From UBA1351 sp963677885 (GTDB lineage: Bacteria > Bacillota > Clostridia > Lachnospirales > Vallitaleaceae), in assembly GCA_963677885.1 (NCBI GenBank), contig OY782500.1:1922001-1986000 (forward strand): 64,000 nt of DNA, given 5' to 3'. Both the position numbers and the translations under genes were made by a program. Shown piece by piece: positions 17,870 to 25,319 of this stretch (position 1 is its first letter; each line of letters opens with the position of its first letter). Under the pieces are notes generated by a model. The model ran no database searches. It had not been told where the DNA came from and saw only the letters and a list, made by a program, of their open reading frames with translations.

Positions 17870-18544
17870 CTATGCCCTTTCTGCTGAAAAAGTCAGCTGT
17901 TTTTCAATATAATCATTAAGCTTTGCTGCCAGGAAGGTTAAAATCCAATAAACCAGGCCAACCGCCAAATATATTTCAAAAAATCTATAGGTAGATGCCG
18001 CCCTCATTTTAGAAGCTCCCATAATATCCCTGAGTCCAAGCATAAAAGTAATTGAGGTTCCCTGAATAAGGTTAATAAAGGTATTACCTAGGGGTGGTAC
18101 TGCAATCCTCATAGCCTGAGGCAGGATAATCTGAAACATGGCCTGACTTCTGGTAAGTCCAATGGAAAGAGCAGCTTCTGTCTGACCTTTTGGTACAGCA
18201 TTTAAGGCTGACCTGATAACTTCTGACCCATAGGCGCTGGCGTTAATACTCATGACTACCACTGATGCTGCGTATGCATTAATTTTTGCAAGTTCAGGAA
18301 AAAGCTGGGGCAGTCCAAAAAAGAAAAGAAACATCTGAACCATTAGGGGGGTTCCCCTAAAAAATGATACATATATATGAAAAACCTGTCTTATAAAACC
18401 AATAGATGATCTTCTTAAGAAGGTAACGCCTAAGGCCAGTACAAGCCCCGCAGCCATGGATAGCATAGCTACGGATATTGTAATCGGCAAGGCCTTAATA
18501 ATTGTCGGAAACGCTTCCCAAAAAGCCTCGATTTGAAATAACAT
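17870..18544 (-). CDS. Polar amino acid (cystine-type) ABC transporter permease
   Basis: This 224-residue permease of the HisM/TcyL family has about five membrane segments. The cytoplasmic EAA loop that docks on the ATPase is visible (EAALSIGLTRSQAMFQIILP). It lies eight bases after the binding-protein gene and eight before the ATPase gene. A single permease gene implies a homodimer in the membrane. Confidence 0.92.
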   Translation of the reverse strand: MLFQIEAFWEAFPTIIKALPITISVAMLSMAAGLVLALGVTFLRRSSIGFIRQVFHIYVSFFRGTPLMVQMFLFFFGLPQLFPELAKINAYAASVVVMSINASAYGSEVIRSALNAVPKGQTEAALSIGLTRSQAMFQIILPQAMRIAVPPLGNTFINLIQGTSITFMLGLRDIMGASKMRAASTYRFFEIYLAVGLVYWILTFLAAKLNDYIEKQLTFSAERA

Positions 18545-18551
18545 GACTCAC

Positions 18552-19337
18552 CTACTTCTTACTGATATCGACATTAAACCACTTGACGGAGATGGCCTCA
18601 AGCGTTCCATCAGCATAAATTTGACCAATTACTTCATTGACCTCACTGATAAAAGCTTCATTTTCCTCACTGTCAACAAATGGGAAAGCATTGTAAAGCT
18701 CTTCTACAGGCTCACCACCAAATTTAATATCAAAGCCTGATTCATTAATAGCATCAAGTCCTGCCAGCCGGTCATTTAGAACTGCATCGATTCTTCCAAG
18801 TGATACATCCTGAAGGGAACCTTGATAGTCTTCATAAGTGATAATTTCAATTTCATTATTTATATCAAAGTCCCTAATCATGGATTCATAGTTAGACCCA
18901 AGTGCAACCCCAACTTTTTTTCCTTTTAGGGTTTCAAGGTCAACAATATCATCATTGTCCTTATGAACAACCAACTGGGCTCCATAATAAACATAGGGAT
19001 CTGAGAAGAGATATTTTTCCTGTCGTTCAGGTGTTACCGTTATCTGGTTGGCAATGGTTGTAATCTGCTTGGTATCCAGCTTACCGAACAAACCTGAAAA
19101 ATCTGAAGTTTCAAATGCAACACTTATATCCAGTCGTTGTCCAATTTCCTTCCAAACATCGACATCAAAGCCGGTTAATTGACCTGATTCATCTACAAAA
19201 GTATATGGCTTGTAGCCTCCACTCATACCGATAATCACATCGGCCTCTTTCTCACTAAGGGCGCCTGTTGCAAAAACGATACTTGCTGCCAGTATAAAAA
19301 GTACCAGCACTGTTATAATTCCTTTTGATTTTTTCAT
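18552..19337 (-). CDS. Amino acid ABC substrate-binding protein, probable cystine binder
   Basis: This 261-residue family 3 solute-binding protein has a hydrophobic signal sequence (MKKSKGIITVLVLFILAASI) and a typical opening lobe (GYKPYTFVDESGQLTGFDVD). The segment TIANQITVTPERQEKYLFSD is like that of characterised cystine-binding proteins (TcyA/FliY-like), as I recall that family. No lipobox cysteine is obvious, so it may be held by an uncleaved signal anchor. The ATG at 19337 has GGAGG six bases ahead. An upstream in-frame extension of 46 codons runs through the attenuator region and is not real coding. Confidence 0.85.
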   Translation of the reverse strand: MKKSKGIITVLVLFILAASIVFATGALSEKEADVIIGMSGGYKPYTFVDESGQLTGFDVDVWKEIGQRLDISVAFETSDFSGLFGKLDTKQITTIANQITVTPERQEKYLFSDPYVYYGAQLVVHKDNDDIVDLETLKGKKVGVALGSNYESMIRDFDINNEIEIITYEDYQGSLQDVSLGRIDAVLNDRLAGLDAINESGFDIKFGGEPVEELYNAFPFVDSEENEAFISEVNEVIGQIYADGTLEAISVKWFNVDISKK

Positions 19338-19362
19338 CTTATTCCTCCATTTATTAGCCGGT

Positions 19363-19376
19363 CGTGCCTGGGCACG
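19363..19376. repeat. GC-rich 6-bp hairpin before the binding-protein gene
   Basis: CGTGCC and GGCACG form a perfect stem around a 2-base loop, 25 bases upstream of the binding-protein ATG and close to its ribosome site. Confidence 0.5.
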
Positions 19377-19392
19377 CCATTTTTTTGTAATC

Positions 19393-19445
19393 TTATTGGA
19401 TAGATAGGTATGACTCCATTCATATGGGACGATTCTATCCAATAA
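19393..19445 (-). promoter_or_regulatory. 12-bp inverted repeat just after the attenuator terminator
   Basis: TTATTGGATAGA (19393-19404) and TCTATCCAATAA (19434-19445) pair perfectly. In the read-through transcript this stem would form directly after the terminator T run. It might stabilise the 5' end of the antiterminated message. Confidence 0.6.
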
Positions 19446-19470
19446 AAAAAAGGATTCAATCATTGAACCC
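19444..19470 (-). terminator. Attenuator terminator of the cystine ABC operon
   Basis: On the minus strand GGGTTCAA (19470-19463), loop TGA, then TTGAATCC (19459-19452) form an 8-bp stem (one G-U pair) followed by eight T. It lies 36 bases after the leader peptide stop codon and about 105 bases before the binding-protein ATG, so it ends transcription before the operon unless prevented. Confidence 0.85.
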
Positions 19471-19554
19471 TTCATAAGCCTTATTGCTATTGATTCATGA
19501 TATGCATCACAAGTATACTGTTTTCTTTGGACAGATACAGCAGCAGCACATCAT
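19459..19554 (-). promoter_or_regulatory. Alternative attenuator pairings (regions 1, 2, 3)
   Basis: In the leader RNA, region 1 AUGAUGUGC (19554-19546, leader codons 17-19) can pair over nine bases, one G-U, with region 2 GCAUAUCAU (19505-19497). Region 2, as AUCAUGAAUC (19501-19492), can instead pair with region 3 GGUUCAAUGAU (19469-19459) over ten pairs with one bulged A. Region 3 is also the 5' arm and loop of the terminator. Pairings 1:2 plus 3:4 (terminated) and 2:3 (read-through) are therefore mutually exclusive, as in trp and his attenuators. Confidence 0.75.
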
Positions 19555-19602
19555 ATGAAGATTGACTTTCTTTACTTGGATGGGATGTTTCATGTTTGTC
19601 AT
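19507..19602 (-). CDS. Cysteine-rich leader peptide (31 residues) of an attenuator
   Basis: A short reading frame begins at an ATG with AAGGAG six bases ahead and ends with TGA. It encodes MTNMKHPIQVKKVNLHMM, then Cys-Cys-Cys-Cys-Ile-Cys, then PKKTVYL. Five of six consecutive codons are cysteine (TGC, TGC, TGC, TGT, ATC, TGT). It lies about 33 bases after a consensus promoter and just before a terminator. Ribosome stalling at the Cys codons under cysteine shortage would cover RNA region 1 (codons 17-19), allow the 2:3 antiterminator and permit transcription of the cystine importer. With enough cysteine the ribosome reaches the stop next to region 2 and the terminator forms. The peptide itself probably has no other function. 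The reading frame and the pairings are seen; the mechanism is inferred. Confidence 0.85.
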   Translation of the reverse strand: MTNMKHPIQVKKVNLHMMCCCCICPKKTVYL

Positions 19603-19641
19603 TTCTTTCTCCTTCAATAGCATTGTTTTAATGTGAGATTG

Positions 19642-19670
19642 ATTATACACAGGAATACATGCATTGTCAA
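19642..19670 (-). promoter_or_regulatory. Consensus sigma-A promoter of the cystine ABC operon
   Basis: On the minus strand TTGACA (19670-19665), a 17-bp spacer and TATAAT (19647-19642) match the consensus perfectly. A start site near 19635 gives a leader of about 300 bases before the binding-protein gene, as expected for a promoter controlled by termination downstream. Confidence 0.9.
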
Positions 19671-19781
19671 TATGTTTTATATGTTTTATTTTTGGCCAAT
19701 AAAAAATCCATTGCGAATAACTATCTTCACAACAGATTAATATCTCACTTGCCTTTATTATATTGTTATTAACTCCTAAGA

Positions 19782-20354
19782 CTAAGAGCCAAATCTCTCC
19801 ACTAACTCAACAAATCTATTTTCCATAATTTTTTCTATTCTTGACCATATTTCCTCTTTAGGGGTTTTTAGGTTTTCTCCAATCCAATCCAGCAAAATAC
19901 CTGAAAATGCACTAGAGTAGAAACGAAGAATAAAAGCACGGTCTTTTTCTGAAACAAGATGGGGTTCATCTTGAATATAAGGTCCAGTGACTTCATCAAG
20001 TACACCTCCTAGAAGGTCATACAGGACTTCAGAAAGAAACATTTCCAGATGATCCTTACCTAAAGACTTATAGGTTGAAATTGAGAAAGCCTTATTGATT
20101 TCCACGTAAGTCAGAATTTGCTCCAAGCCTTCATTCCATGAATCATAAGACCTGCAGTTGGCAATAGCCCCCACAGCCTCAGTCTTGTAGATCCATCCCA
20201 GAAGATCATATATGTCCTTAAAATGATAGTAAAAGGTCTGACGATTGATATCACATTTTTCAACCAGCTCAGTCACTGTAATATGTTCAATAAGCTTGTG
20301 ATTCATCATTTCTTTCAACCTTGATGCCAGTATCTGTTTAGTAAAATTCGACAT
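19782..20354 (-). CDS. TetR/AcrR family regulator (DhaS-like)
   Basis: This 190-residue regulator has an N-terminal TetR helix-turn-helix (ITVTELVEKCDINRQTFYYH) and a helical ligand domain of the DhaS-like type. AGGAGGG lies six bases before the ATG at 20354. It is divergent from oleate hydratase. TetR proteins of this type often sit next to oleate hydratase genes in Firmicutes and respond to fatty acids or membrane stress, so it is the probable local repressor. I could not pick out a convincing operator palindrome. Confidence 0.88.
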   Translation of the reverse strand: MSNFTKQILASRLKEMMNHKLIEHITVTELVEKCDINRQTFYYHFKDIYDLLGWIYKTEAVGAIANCRSYDSWNEGLEQILTYVEINKAFSISTYKSLGKDHLEMFLSEVLYDLLGGVLDEVTGPYIQDEPHLVSEKDRAFILRFYSSAFSGILLDWIGENLKTPKEEIWSRIEKIMENRFVELVERFGS

Positions 20355-20486
20355 GTAATCCCTCCTGTAAATCCTCATATATTTTACTACAAAAGCAGGT
20401 AATTGTCTAAATTTTTGACACCTGGCCCCCTTTGTCTATACAAGGATAGTCATTGACCTAGTACAATAAGGCCAACAACATTTTAG

Positions 20487-20617
20487 GGCTGGTCGTAAAT
20501 CTCCGATTTACTGCTCGCCCATGCAACCTGGCTGGTCGTAAATCTCCGATTTACTGCTCGCCCATGCAACCTGGCTGGTCGTAAATCTCCGATTTACTGC
20601 TCGCCCATGCAACCTGG
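20487..20617. repeat. Three perfect 43-bp tandem repeats before the oleate hydratase gene
   Basis: The unit begins at the GG of GGCTGGTCG, at 20487, 20530 and 20573, and the three copies are identical. Each has an internal palindrome GTAAATC-TCC-GATTTAC and ends ATGCAACCT. The array runs straight into the GGGAGG ribosome site of the gene at 20627. Each of the first two junctions encodes a minimal ATG...TAA frame (MQPGWS). A one-mismatch copy plus a 15-bp partial copy lies at 38732-38789 in the same orientation relative to its downstream gene. There are no spacers, so it is not a CRISPR. Confidence 0.95.
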
Positions 20618-20626
20618 GAGGTTAAC

Positions 20627-22396
20627 ATGTACTATAGTAACGGTAATTATGAAGCATTTGCCAGACCAAAAAAACCGGTCGGCGTCGAAAACAAAAAAGC
20701 GTATCTTATTGGCTCAGGCCTTGCGTCTCTTTCTGCAGCAGCATTCCTGATTCGTGACGGTCAGATGAAGGGTGATCAAATTCACATTTTTGAAGAACTT
20801 AATATCGGAGGCGGTGGCCTAGACGGTATTTATGAAGACGGACGGGGCTTTGTCATCCGTGGTGGTCGTGAAATGGAAAACCACTTCGAATGTCTCTGGG
20901 ACCTCTTCCGGTCAATTCCTTCACTGGAAACTGAAGGGGCCTCAGTTCTTGATGAGTTCTACTGGCTCAATAAAGAGGATCCCAACTACTCTCTCCAAAG
21001 GGCTATCATCAACAACGGCCAAGATGCACATACTGATGGAAAATTCACCCTTACACCAAAAGCGTCTACTGAGATTGTGAAGCTTTTCATGACTACAGAA
21101 GATAAACTGGATAATCTTAAAATAACCGATGTTTTCTCTGAAGATTTCTTCGCATCTAACTTCTGGTTATACTGGCAAACCATGTTCGCTTTTGAACCAT
21201 GGCACAGCGCAACTGAAATGCGAAGATACATAACCAGATTCATCCACCATATTGGCGGTCTTCCAGATTTTTCCGCCCTTAAGTTCACGAAATACAATCA
21301 ATATGAATCCTTGGCTCTTCCACTGATTAAGTATCTTGAAGGCCACGGAGTCACCATCGAATATGGTGTCACTGTTAAAAATGTCCTTTTCGATATAAGT
21401 CCCGACAAAAAGCAGGCAAAGCAATTGGTTCTTGATAAAAATGGCGTTGAAACTCATATGGACCTTACCAGTGATGACCTTGTTTTTATTACCAACGGGT
21501 CCAACACTGAGAACTCAACACTTGGCGACCAAGACCATGCACCTGAGTTCAAAAAAAGCCTTGGCGGAAGTTGGGAGCTTTGGAAGGCTATTGCCGAACA
21601 AGATGAAGCTTTTGGTAAACCTGATAAATTCTGTGGCAACATTGATGAATCCTACTGGGAATCAGCTACTGTAACAACTCTTGATGATAAGATTCCACCT
21701 TACATTGAAAAAATCTGTAAACGTGACCCATTCTCAGGCAAGGTTGTCACCGGTGGTATCGTTTCCGTTAAAGATTCCTCATGGCTTATGAGTTTTACCC
21801 TCAACCGCCAACCTCATTTTAAAACTCAAAAAGAAAACGAGTTGGTTGTATGGATCTATTCTCTATACTGTGATGTGCCTGGTGACTATATTAAAAAACC
21901 AATGAAAGACTGTACCGGTGTTGAAATCACAAAAGAATGGTTGTATCACATGGGTGTTCCTGTAGAAGAAATTGATGAGATGGCTGAAAAATCAGCTGTT
22001 TGTGTTCCTTGTACGATGCCATATGTAACAGCCTACTTCATGCCAAGAGCAAAAGGTGACAGACCAAACGTTGTACCTGAGGGATGTGTCAATGCAGCCT
22101 TCATCGGAAACTTTGCTGAAACACCTAGAGATACTGTATTTACGACTGAGTATTCCGTCAGAACTGCTATGGAAGCGGTTTATACCCTTCTCGATGTAGA
22201 CCGTGGTGTCCCTGAAGTTTTTGCATCAGCTTATGATGTCAGAACTCTTCTGGACTCAACTGCTAAGATGATGGATGGAGCTAAACTCACTGACCTACCA
22301 GTCCCAGCGGAGAAAAAAATGGCTGCCCTTAAGTATGTAGGTTTACTCCAGGATACGGTTATTCTGGATTTGATTAAGGAGTATAAGTTAATATAG
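20627..22396 (+). CDS. ohyA: Oleate hydratase (67-kDa myosin-cross-reactive antigen family)
   Basis: This 589-residue FAD-dependent enzyme adds water to the cis-9 double bond of oleic and related unsaturated fatty acids, giving 10-hydroxy fatty acids and detoxifying host or dietary fatty acids. The dinucleotide-binding motif is GSGLASLSAAAFLIRDG, followed by the family hallmark NIGGGGLDG and RGGREMENHFECLWDLF. Length matches the family. It is cytosolic or loosely membrane-associated. GGGAGG lies seven bases before the ATG at the end of the 43-bp repeat array. It is divergent from a TetR gene and followed by a strong terminator. Confidence 0.96.
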   Translation: MYYSNGNYEAFARPKKPVGVENKKAYLIGSGLASLSAAAFLIRDGQMKGDQIHIFEELNIGGGGLDGIYEDGRGFVIRGGREMENHFECLWDLFRSIPSLETEGASVLDEFYWLNKEDPNYSLQRAIINNGQDAHTDGKFTLTPKASTEIVKLFMTTEDKLDNLKITDVFSEDFFASNFWLYWQTMFAFEPWHSATEMRRYITRFIHHIGGLPDFSALKFTKYNQYESLALPLIKYLEGHGVTIEYGVTVKNVLFDISPDKKQAKQLVLDKNGVETHMDLTSDDLVFITNGSNTENSTLGDQDHAPEFKKSLGGSWELWKAIAEQDEAFGKPDKFCGNIDESYWESATVTTLDDKIPPYIEKICKRDPFSGKVVTGGIVSVKDSSWLMSFTLNRQPHFKTQKENELVVWIYSLYCDVPGDYIKKPMKDCTGVEITKEWLYHMGVPVEEIDEMAEKSAVCVPCTMPYVTAYFMPRAKGDRPNVVPEGCVNAAFIGNFAETPRDTVFTTEYSVRTAMEAVYTLLDVDRGVPEVFASAYDVRTLLDSTAKMMDGAKLTDLPVPAEKKMAALKYVGLLQDTVILDLIKEYKLI

Positions 22397-22409
22397 AAAA
22401 AATCATTAA

Positions 22410-22448
22410 AAAGCTGAGCATTTCCTCCTTGGGATATAGCTCAGCTTT
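22410..22448. terminator. Intrinsic terminator between oleate hydratase and YitT genes
   Basis: AAAGCTGAGC (22410-22419) and GCTCAGCTTT (22439-22448) form a perfect 10-bp stem. It is T-rich on both sides read 5' to 3', so it can serve both convergent genes. Confidence 0.85.
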
Positions 22449-22585
22449 ATCTCTTCATCCTTGTCGTACTATAAGACAAAAGTTCTCTTCCATATTACTC
22501 TATGTTTGACCTATTGTGAATTCTGGAATCTTTTAATACTAAAACAACTTTTATTAAATACTTCTTCTGAATTAAAAAACCATAA

Positions 22586-23452
22586 TCAGGTTGAAGCCAA
22601 TCCAAAACTCTGGCTCACATTCGAACCATGCACTTCTTTCGTATCTGTAACAATCAAAAAACATTGAGCATCTATCTCCTCGACGCTCTTTCGAATGAAG
22701 TTCACTTGATTTAATTTGCATGCGCACATGATTACTTGCTTTTCTGACTTTGAATAAGCCCCTCTACCATCGACAAATGTCACTCCCCTACCTGTCAGAC
22801 TACTGATTTGATTGGCAACTAATTCGCCTTTTTCAGTGATGATAAACAAGAGTTTTCCAGCATTAAGTCCAAGCATTATTTTATCAACCACTATTGTTGT
22901 GATAAGGACTGAAATCAAACCTATTACTACGGCATCAATATTCTTAAAAACAAATCCCCCTAATAGAATGACAGAGCCATCGACTACCCATGTGATTTGG
23001 CCTATGGAAAAATGGGGTAAAAGCTTATGAATAGCCATGATAATAAAATCGGTCCCACCTGATGCAATACCTCGAAGATAAACAACCGTTAGCCCAATGC
23101 CTCCAAAGACTCCTGTACAAATACAGGCATAAAAATGATTGCCGCTATATTGGGGAAAATAGGGGACTACATAGTCTAAGACTAATCCGAAAATTATCAT
23201 TGTTTTTGCAGATCTTAATATGAACTTAGTCCCCAAAACCTTAAAACTGATTAAGATAGCTGGGATATTTAGAAGGATAAGGGTTAATCCTAAAGGAAAT
23301 CCAAACAGGTAATTCAAAATAACTGTAAGGCCTGGAAAACCTATGGGGGCAAATTCTGCATTGACTGCGAAGCAATAAATCCCAATATCAAACAGGGTTG
23401 CTCCTATCACATCCCATAAAATGTCAAAGAAAATTATCCTGATCCTTTTCAT
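22586..23452 (-). CDS. YitT family membrane protein (DUF161/DUF2179)
   Basis: This 288-residue protein has about five membrane segments in the N-terminal two thirds (GATLFDIGIYCFAVNAEFAP; GIGLTVVYLRGIASGGTDF) and a cytoplasmic C-terminal DUF2179 domain (LLFIITEKGELVANQISSLT, GRGVTFVDGRGAYS). YitT proteins are abundant in Firmicutes, but their transport role is not established. It follows the aldolase gene after 21 bases and may be the distal member of the sugar cluster. Confidence 0.88.
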   Translation of the reverse strand: MKRIRIIFFDILWDVIGATLFDIGIYCFAVNAEFAPIGFPGLTVILNYLFGFPLGLTLILLNIPAILISFKVLGTKFILRSAKTMIIFGLVLDYVVPYFPQYSGNHFYACICTGVFGGIGLTVVYLRGIASGGTDFIIMAIHKLLPHFSIGQITWVVDGSVILLGGFVFKNIDAVVIGLISVLITTIVVDKIMLGLNAGKLLFIITEKGELVANQISSLTGRGVTFVDGRGAYSKSEKQVIMCACKLNQVNFIRKSVEEIDAQCFLIVTDTKEVHGSNVSQSFGLAST

Positions 23453-23473
23453 GTCCTTACACCTTTGTTTTGA

Positions 23474-24325
23474 CTAATATTTATTATCACAGCCACATAC
23501 TTTCATTCTATTCATTACAAACTCTTTAACTAGTAACTTACCAAGACTTCCATATTTTTTGGGATCAAAAGTATCCGGATCGTCCTCTAGAACTTTATGA
23601 ACACCTTTTGTATAGGCAATTCTTAATTCAGTAGCAAAATTAACCTTACAGATTCCTCTTGTAATACTTGCCCTGACCATATCATCCGGTATTCCGGATG
23701 CTCCGTGCAGCACCAGCGGGATATCAACCAGTGCTTGTATTTCTTCCAGTCTCTGAAGATCCAGTTTGGGTTCACCTTTGTATAAACCGTGGGCTGATCC
23801 TATGGCGATGGCCAAAGATGATATCCCTGTCCGCTCCACAAACTCCTTGGCTTGCAGTGGGTCTGTAAAACTGTCGCCTTCTCCTCCGTCCATATCATCT
23901 TCCTTGCCTCCGACTTTTCCCAGCTCGGCTTCGACCGGTACATCAACAGGTTTGCAGGAGTCAACAATTCGCTTTGTGATTTGTATGTTTTCCTCAAAAC
24001 TCTTATGTGATCCATCGATCATAATCGATGTATAGCCTGCCCGCAAGGCTTGGATAGTCAGGTCAAATCCGGTTCCATGGTCCAGATGAAAGGCTATGGG
24101 AACTCTCGACCGATCAGCTGCAGCTTTTGCATTATTAATCAAATACTCAATCCCTGCATATTTAACCGTTGAAGGTGTGGTCTGCAGTATAACCGGTGCG
24201 TTCAGTTCTTCAGCTGCTTCAATGACGGCCTTTACCATTTCCATATTTTCAACATTAAAGGCTCCGACGGCATATTTACCTTTTTGAGCATCCAACAAAA
24301 TTTCATGTGTCGTTACCAATGGCAT
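23474..24325 (-). CDS. Class II ketose-bisphosphate aldolase (tagatose/fructose-bisphosphate)
   Basis: This 283-residue zinc aldolase cleaves tagatose-1,6-bisphosphate (or fructose-1,6-bisphosphate) to dihydroxyacetone phosphate and glyceraldehyde 3-phosphate. D82 and H83 (FHLDHG), E134 (VEAELG), H179 (GSAHG) and H208 (VLHGASG) are the family's catalytic and zinc positions. Length and sequence fit the KbaY/GatY/FbaA group. With the AgaS-like isomerase (27961-29139) and the PfkB kinase (43120-44052), the tagatose-6-phosphate branch of galactosamine use is the most economical reading. It lies 19 bases after the kinase gene. Confidence 0.88.
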   Translation of the reverse strand: MPLVTTHEILLDAQKGKYAVGAFNVENMEMVKAVIEAAEELNAPVILQTTPSTVKYAGIEYLINNAKAAADRSRVPIAFHLDHGTGFDLTIQALRAGYTSIMIDGSHKSFEENIQITKRIVDSCKPVDVPVEAELGKVGGKEDDMDGGEGDSFTDPLQAKEFVERTGISSLAIAIGSAHGLYKGEPKLDLQRLEEIQALVDIPLVLHGASGIPDDMVRASITRGICKVNFATELRIAYTKGVHKVLEDDPDTFDPKKYGSLGKLLVKEFVMNRMKVCGCDNKY

Positions 24326-24344
24326 ATTATTTTCATCCTTTCTG

Positions 24345-25304
24345 TCATGATTCGATTAAATGATGGGTCAGGCTCTCTAAATCCAAATCAGAGAATAGAC
24401 TTGCTGCAAGAAGAACAGCTCCCTGAACCGGTGATAGGATCGGTTGGATTAGACTGCCACCCATAGCTTCAACACAGGCTCTGAAATAGGGTAGAACAAA
24501 TTCTTTTGCATGAAAAAGACCACCCGAATAGGAAACCTGAAAGGGCTTCCCCCCCAAATCAAGTTGTCTTGCAAGACAGTCTGTTAATAGTGATAATTCC
24601 TCAGCTGCATCTCTATATGCCTTTATAGCCGATTTATCACCGGCCTGGGCTGCCTGCAAAAGAATTTTTTGTAAGCCTGCAACTTTACTTCGAAAGGGTA
24701 TATACGACTCTTCCATAAGATCTATAAAGTCTATAGGGTCGTTGAGATTAAAGTGTTCCATAATCAAGGGATAAAGAGCTTCTTTCTCCATTCTGCCGTC
24801 AGCCTGTTTAGAAAAAAGTTCCATAGCTTTTCTTCCCAGCCAGTAGCAGGAACCTTCATCTCCAAAAAAAGGAGACCATCCACCGCAACGTAATCCAATA
24901 TCTTGGTTTTTTCCATATGCAATACTGCCCGTACCAGCAACAATATTAATTCCTGGTTTCATGGCTAAGGAGCCAGCCCAACCGACTACTACATCATTAG
25001 TAATATGATAAGGAATTTCCTTAAAAACACATTTGAAGTTCTCTTTTGTTTCCCTGTCAACTGTTTCGCTTTCACCATAACAAGGTAAACCAATAACAAG
25101 TCCTGTAAGATTTTCAAATCCCAGTTTTCCCTTATCCAGCATACATTGCACATTGGTCATAAACTTTCGGACTAAATCAGGTTGTCTGAGCTCTTGATAG
25201 GTGATGCCCTCTGTTTCAAGCTGGGATATAACCTGTCCCTTTTCATTCACCAGAAGATAAGCAGTTTTGGTTCCCCCACCATCTATGCCTAAAAAATAAT
25301 CCAT
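24345..25304 (-). CDS. N-acetylhexosamine kinase-type protein (BadF/BadG family)
   Basis: This 319-residue ASKHA-fold kinase has the phosphate-1 motif (MDYFLGIDGGGTKTAYLLVN), the adenosine-site segment NIVAGTGSIAYG and the GlcNAc-kinase-like stretch SPFFGDEGSCYWLGRKAMEL. The BadF/BcrA family includes eukaryotic-type N-acetylglucosamine kinases and many bacterial hexosamine kinases found beside sugar ABC genes. It probably phosphorylates the imported amino sugar in the cytosol, between the permease genes and the aldolase gene. Confidence 0.82.
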   Translation of the reverse strand: MDYFLGIDGGGTKTAYLLVNEKGQVISQLETEGITYQELRQPDLVRKFMTNVQCMLDKGKLGFENLTGLVIGLPCYGESETVDRETKENFKCVFKEIPYHITNDVVVGWAGSLAMKPGINIVAGTGSIAYGKNQDIGLRCGGWSPFFGDEGSCYWLGRKAMELFSKQADGRMEKEALYPLIMEHFNLNDPIDFIDLMEESYIPFRSKVAGLQKILLQAAQAGDKSAIKAYRDAAEELSLLTDCLARQLDLGGKPFQVSYSGGLFHAKEFVLPYFRACVEAMGGSLIQPILSPVQGAVLLAASLFSDLDLESLTHHLIES

Positions 25305-25319
25305 TCACATTCTCCTTCT

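Noticed and set aside
19338..19475. 46-codon N-terminal extension of the binding protein
   Set aside because: It would run through the attenuator region from a start without a ribosome site and place the signal peptide internally; the ATG at 19337 has GGAGG.
19337..19640. T-box or SAM-type riboswitch before the cystine operon
   Set aside because: No T-box sequence or SAM-riboswitch core was found; the leader has a translated Cys-rich ORF with exclusive hairpins instead.
20487..20617. Possible CRISPR array
   Set aside because: The 43-bp units are strictly tandem with no spacers, and there are no cas genes.
22461..22667. 68-residue plus-strand frame after oleate hydratase
   Set aside because: It starts within the post-terminator spacer without a ribosome site and runs into the antisense of the YitT gene.
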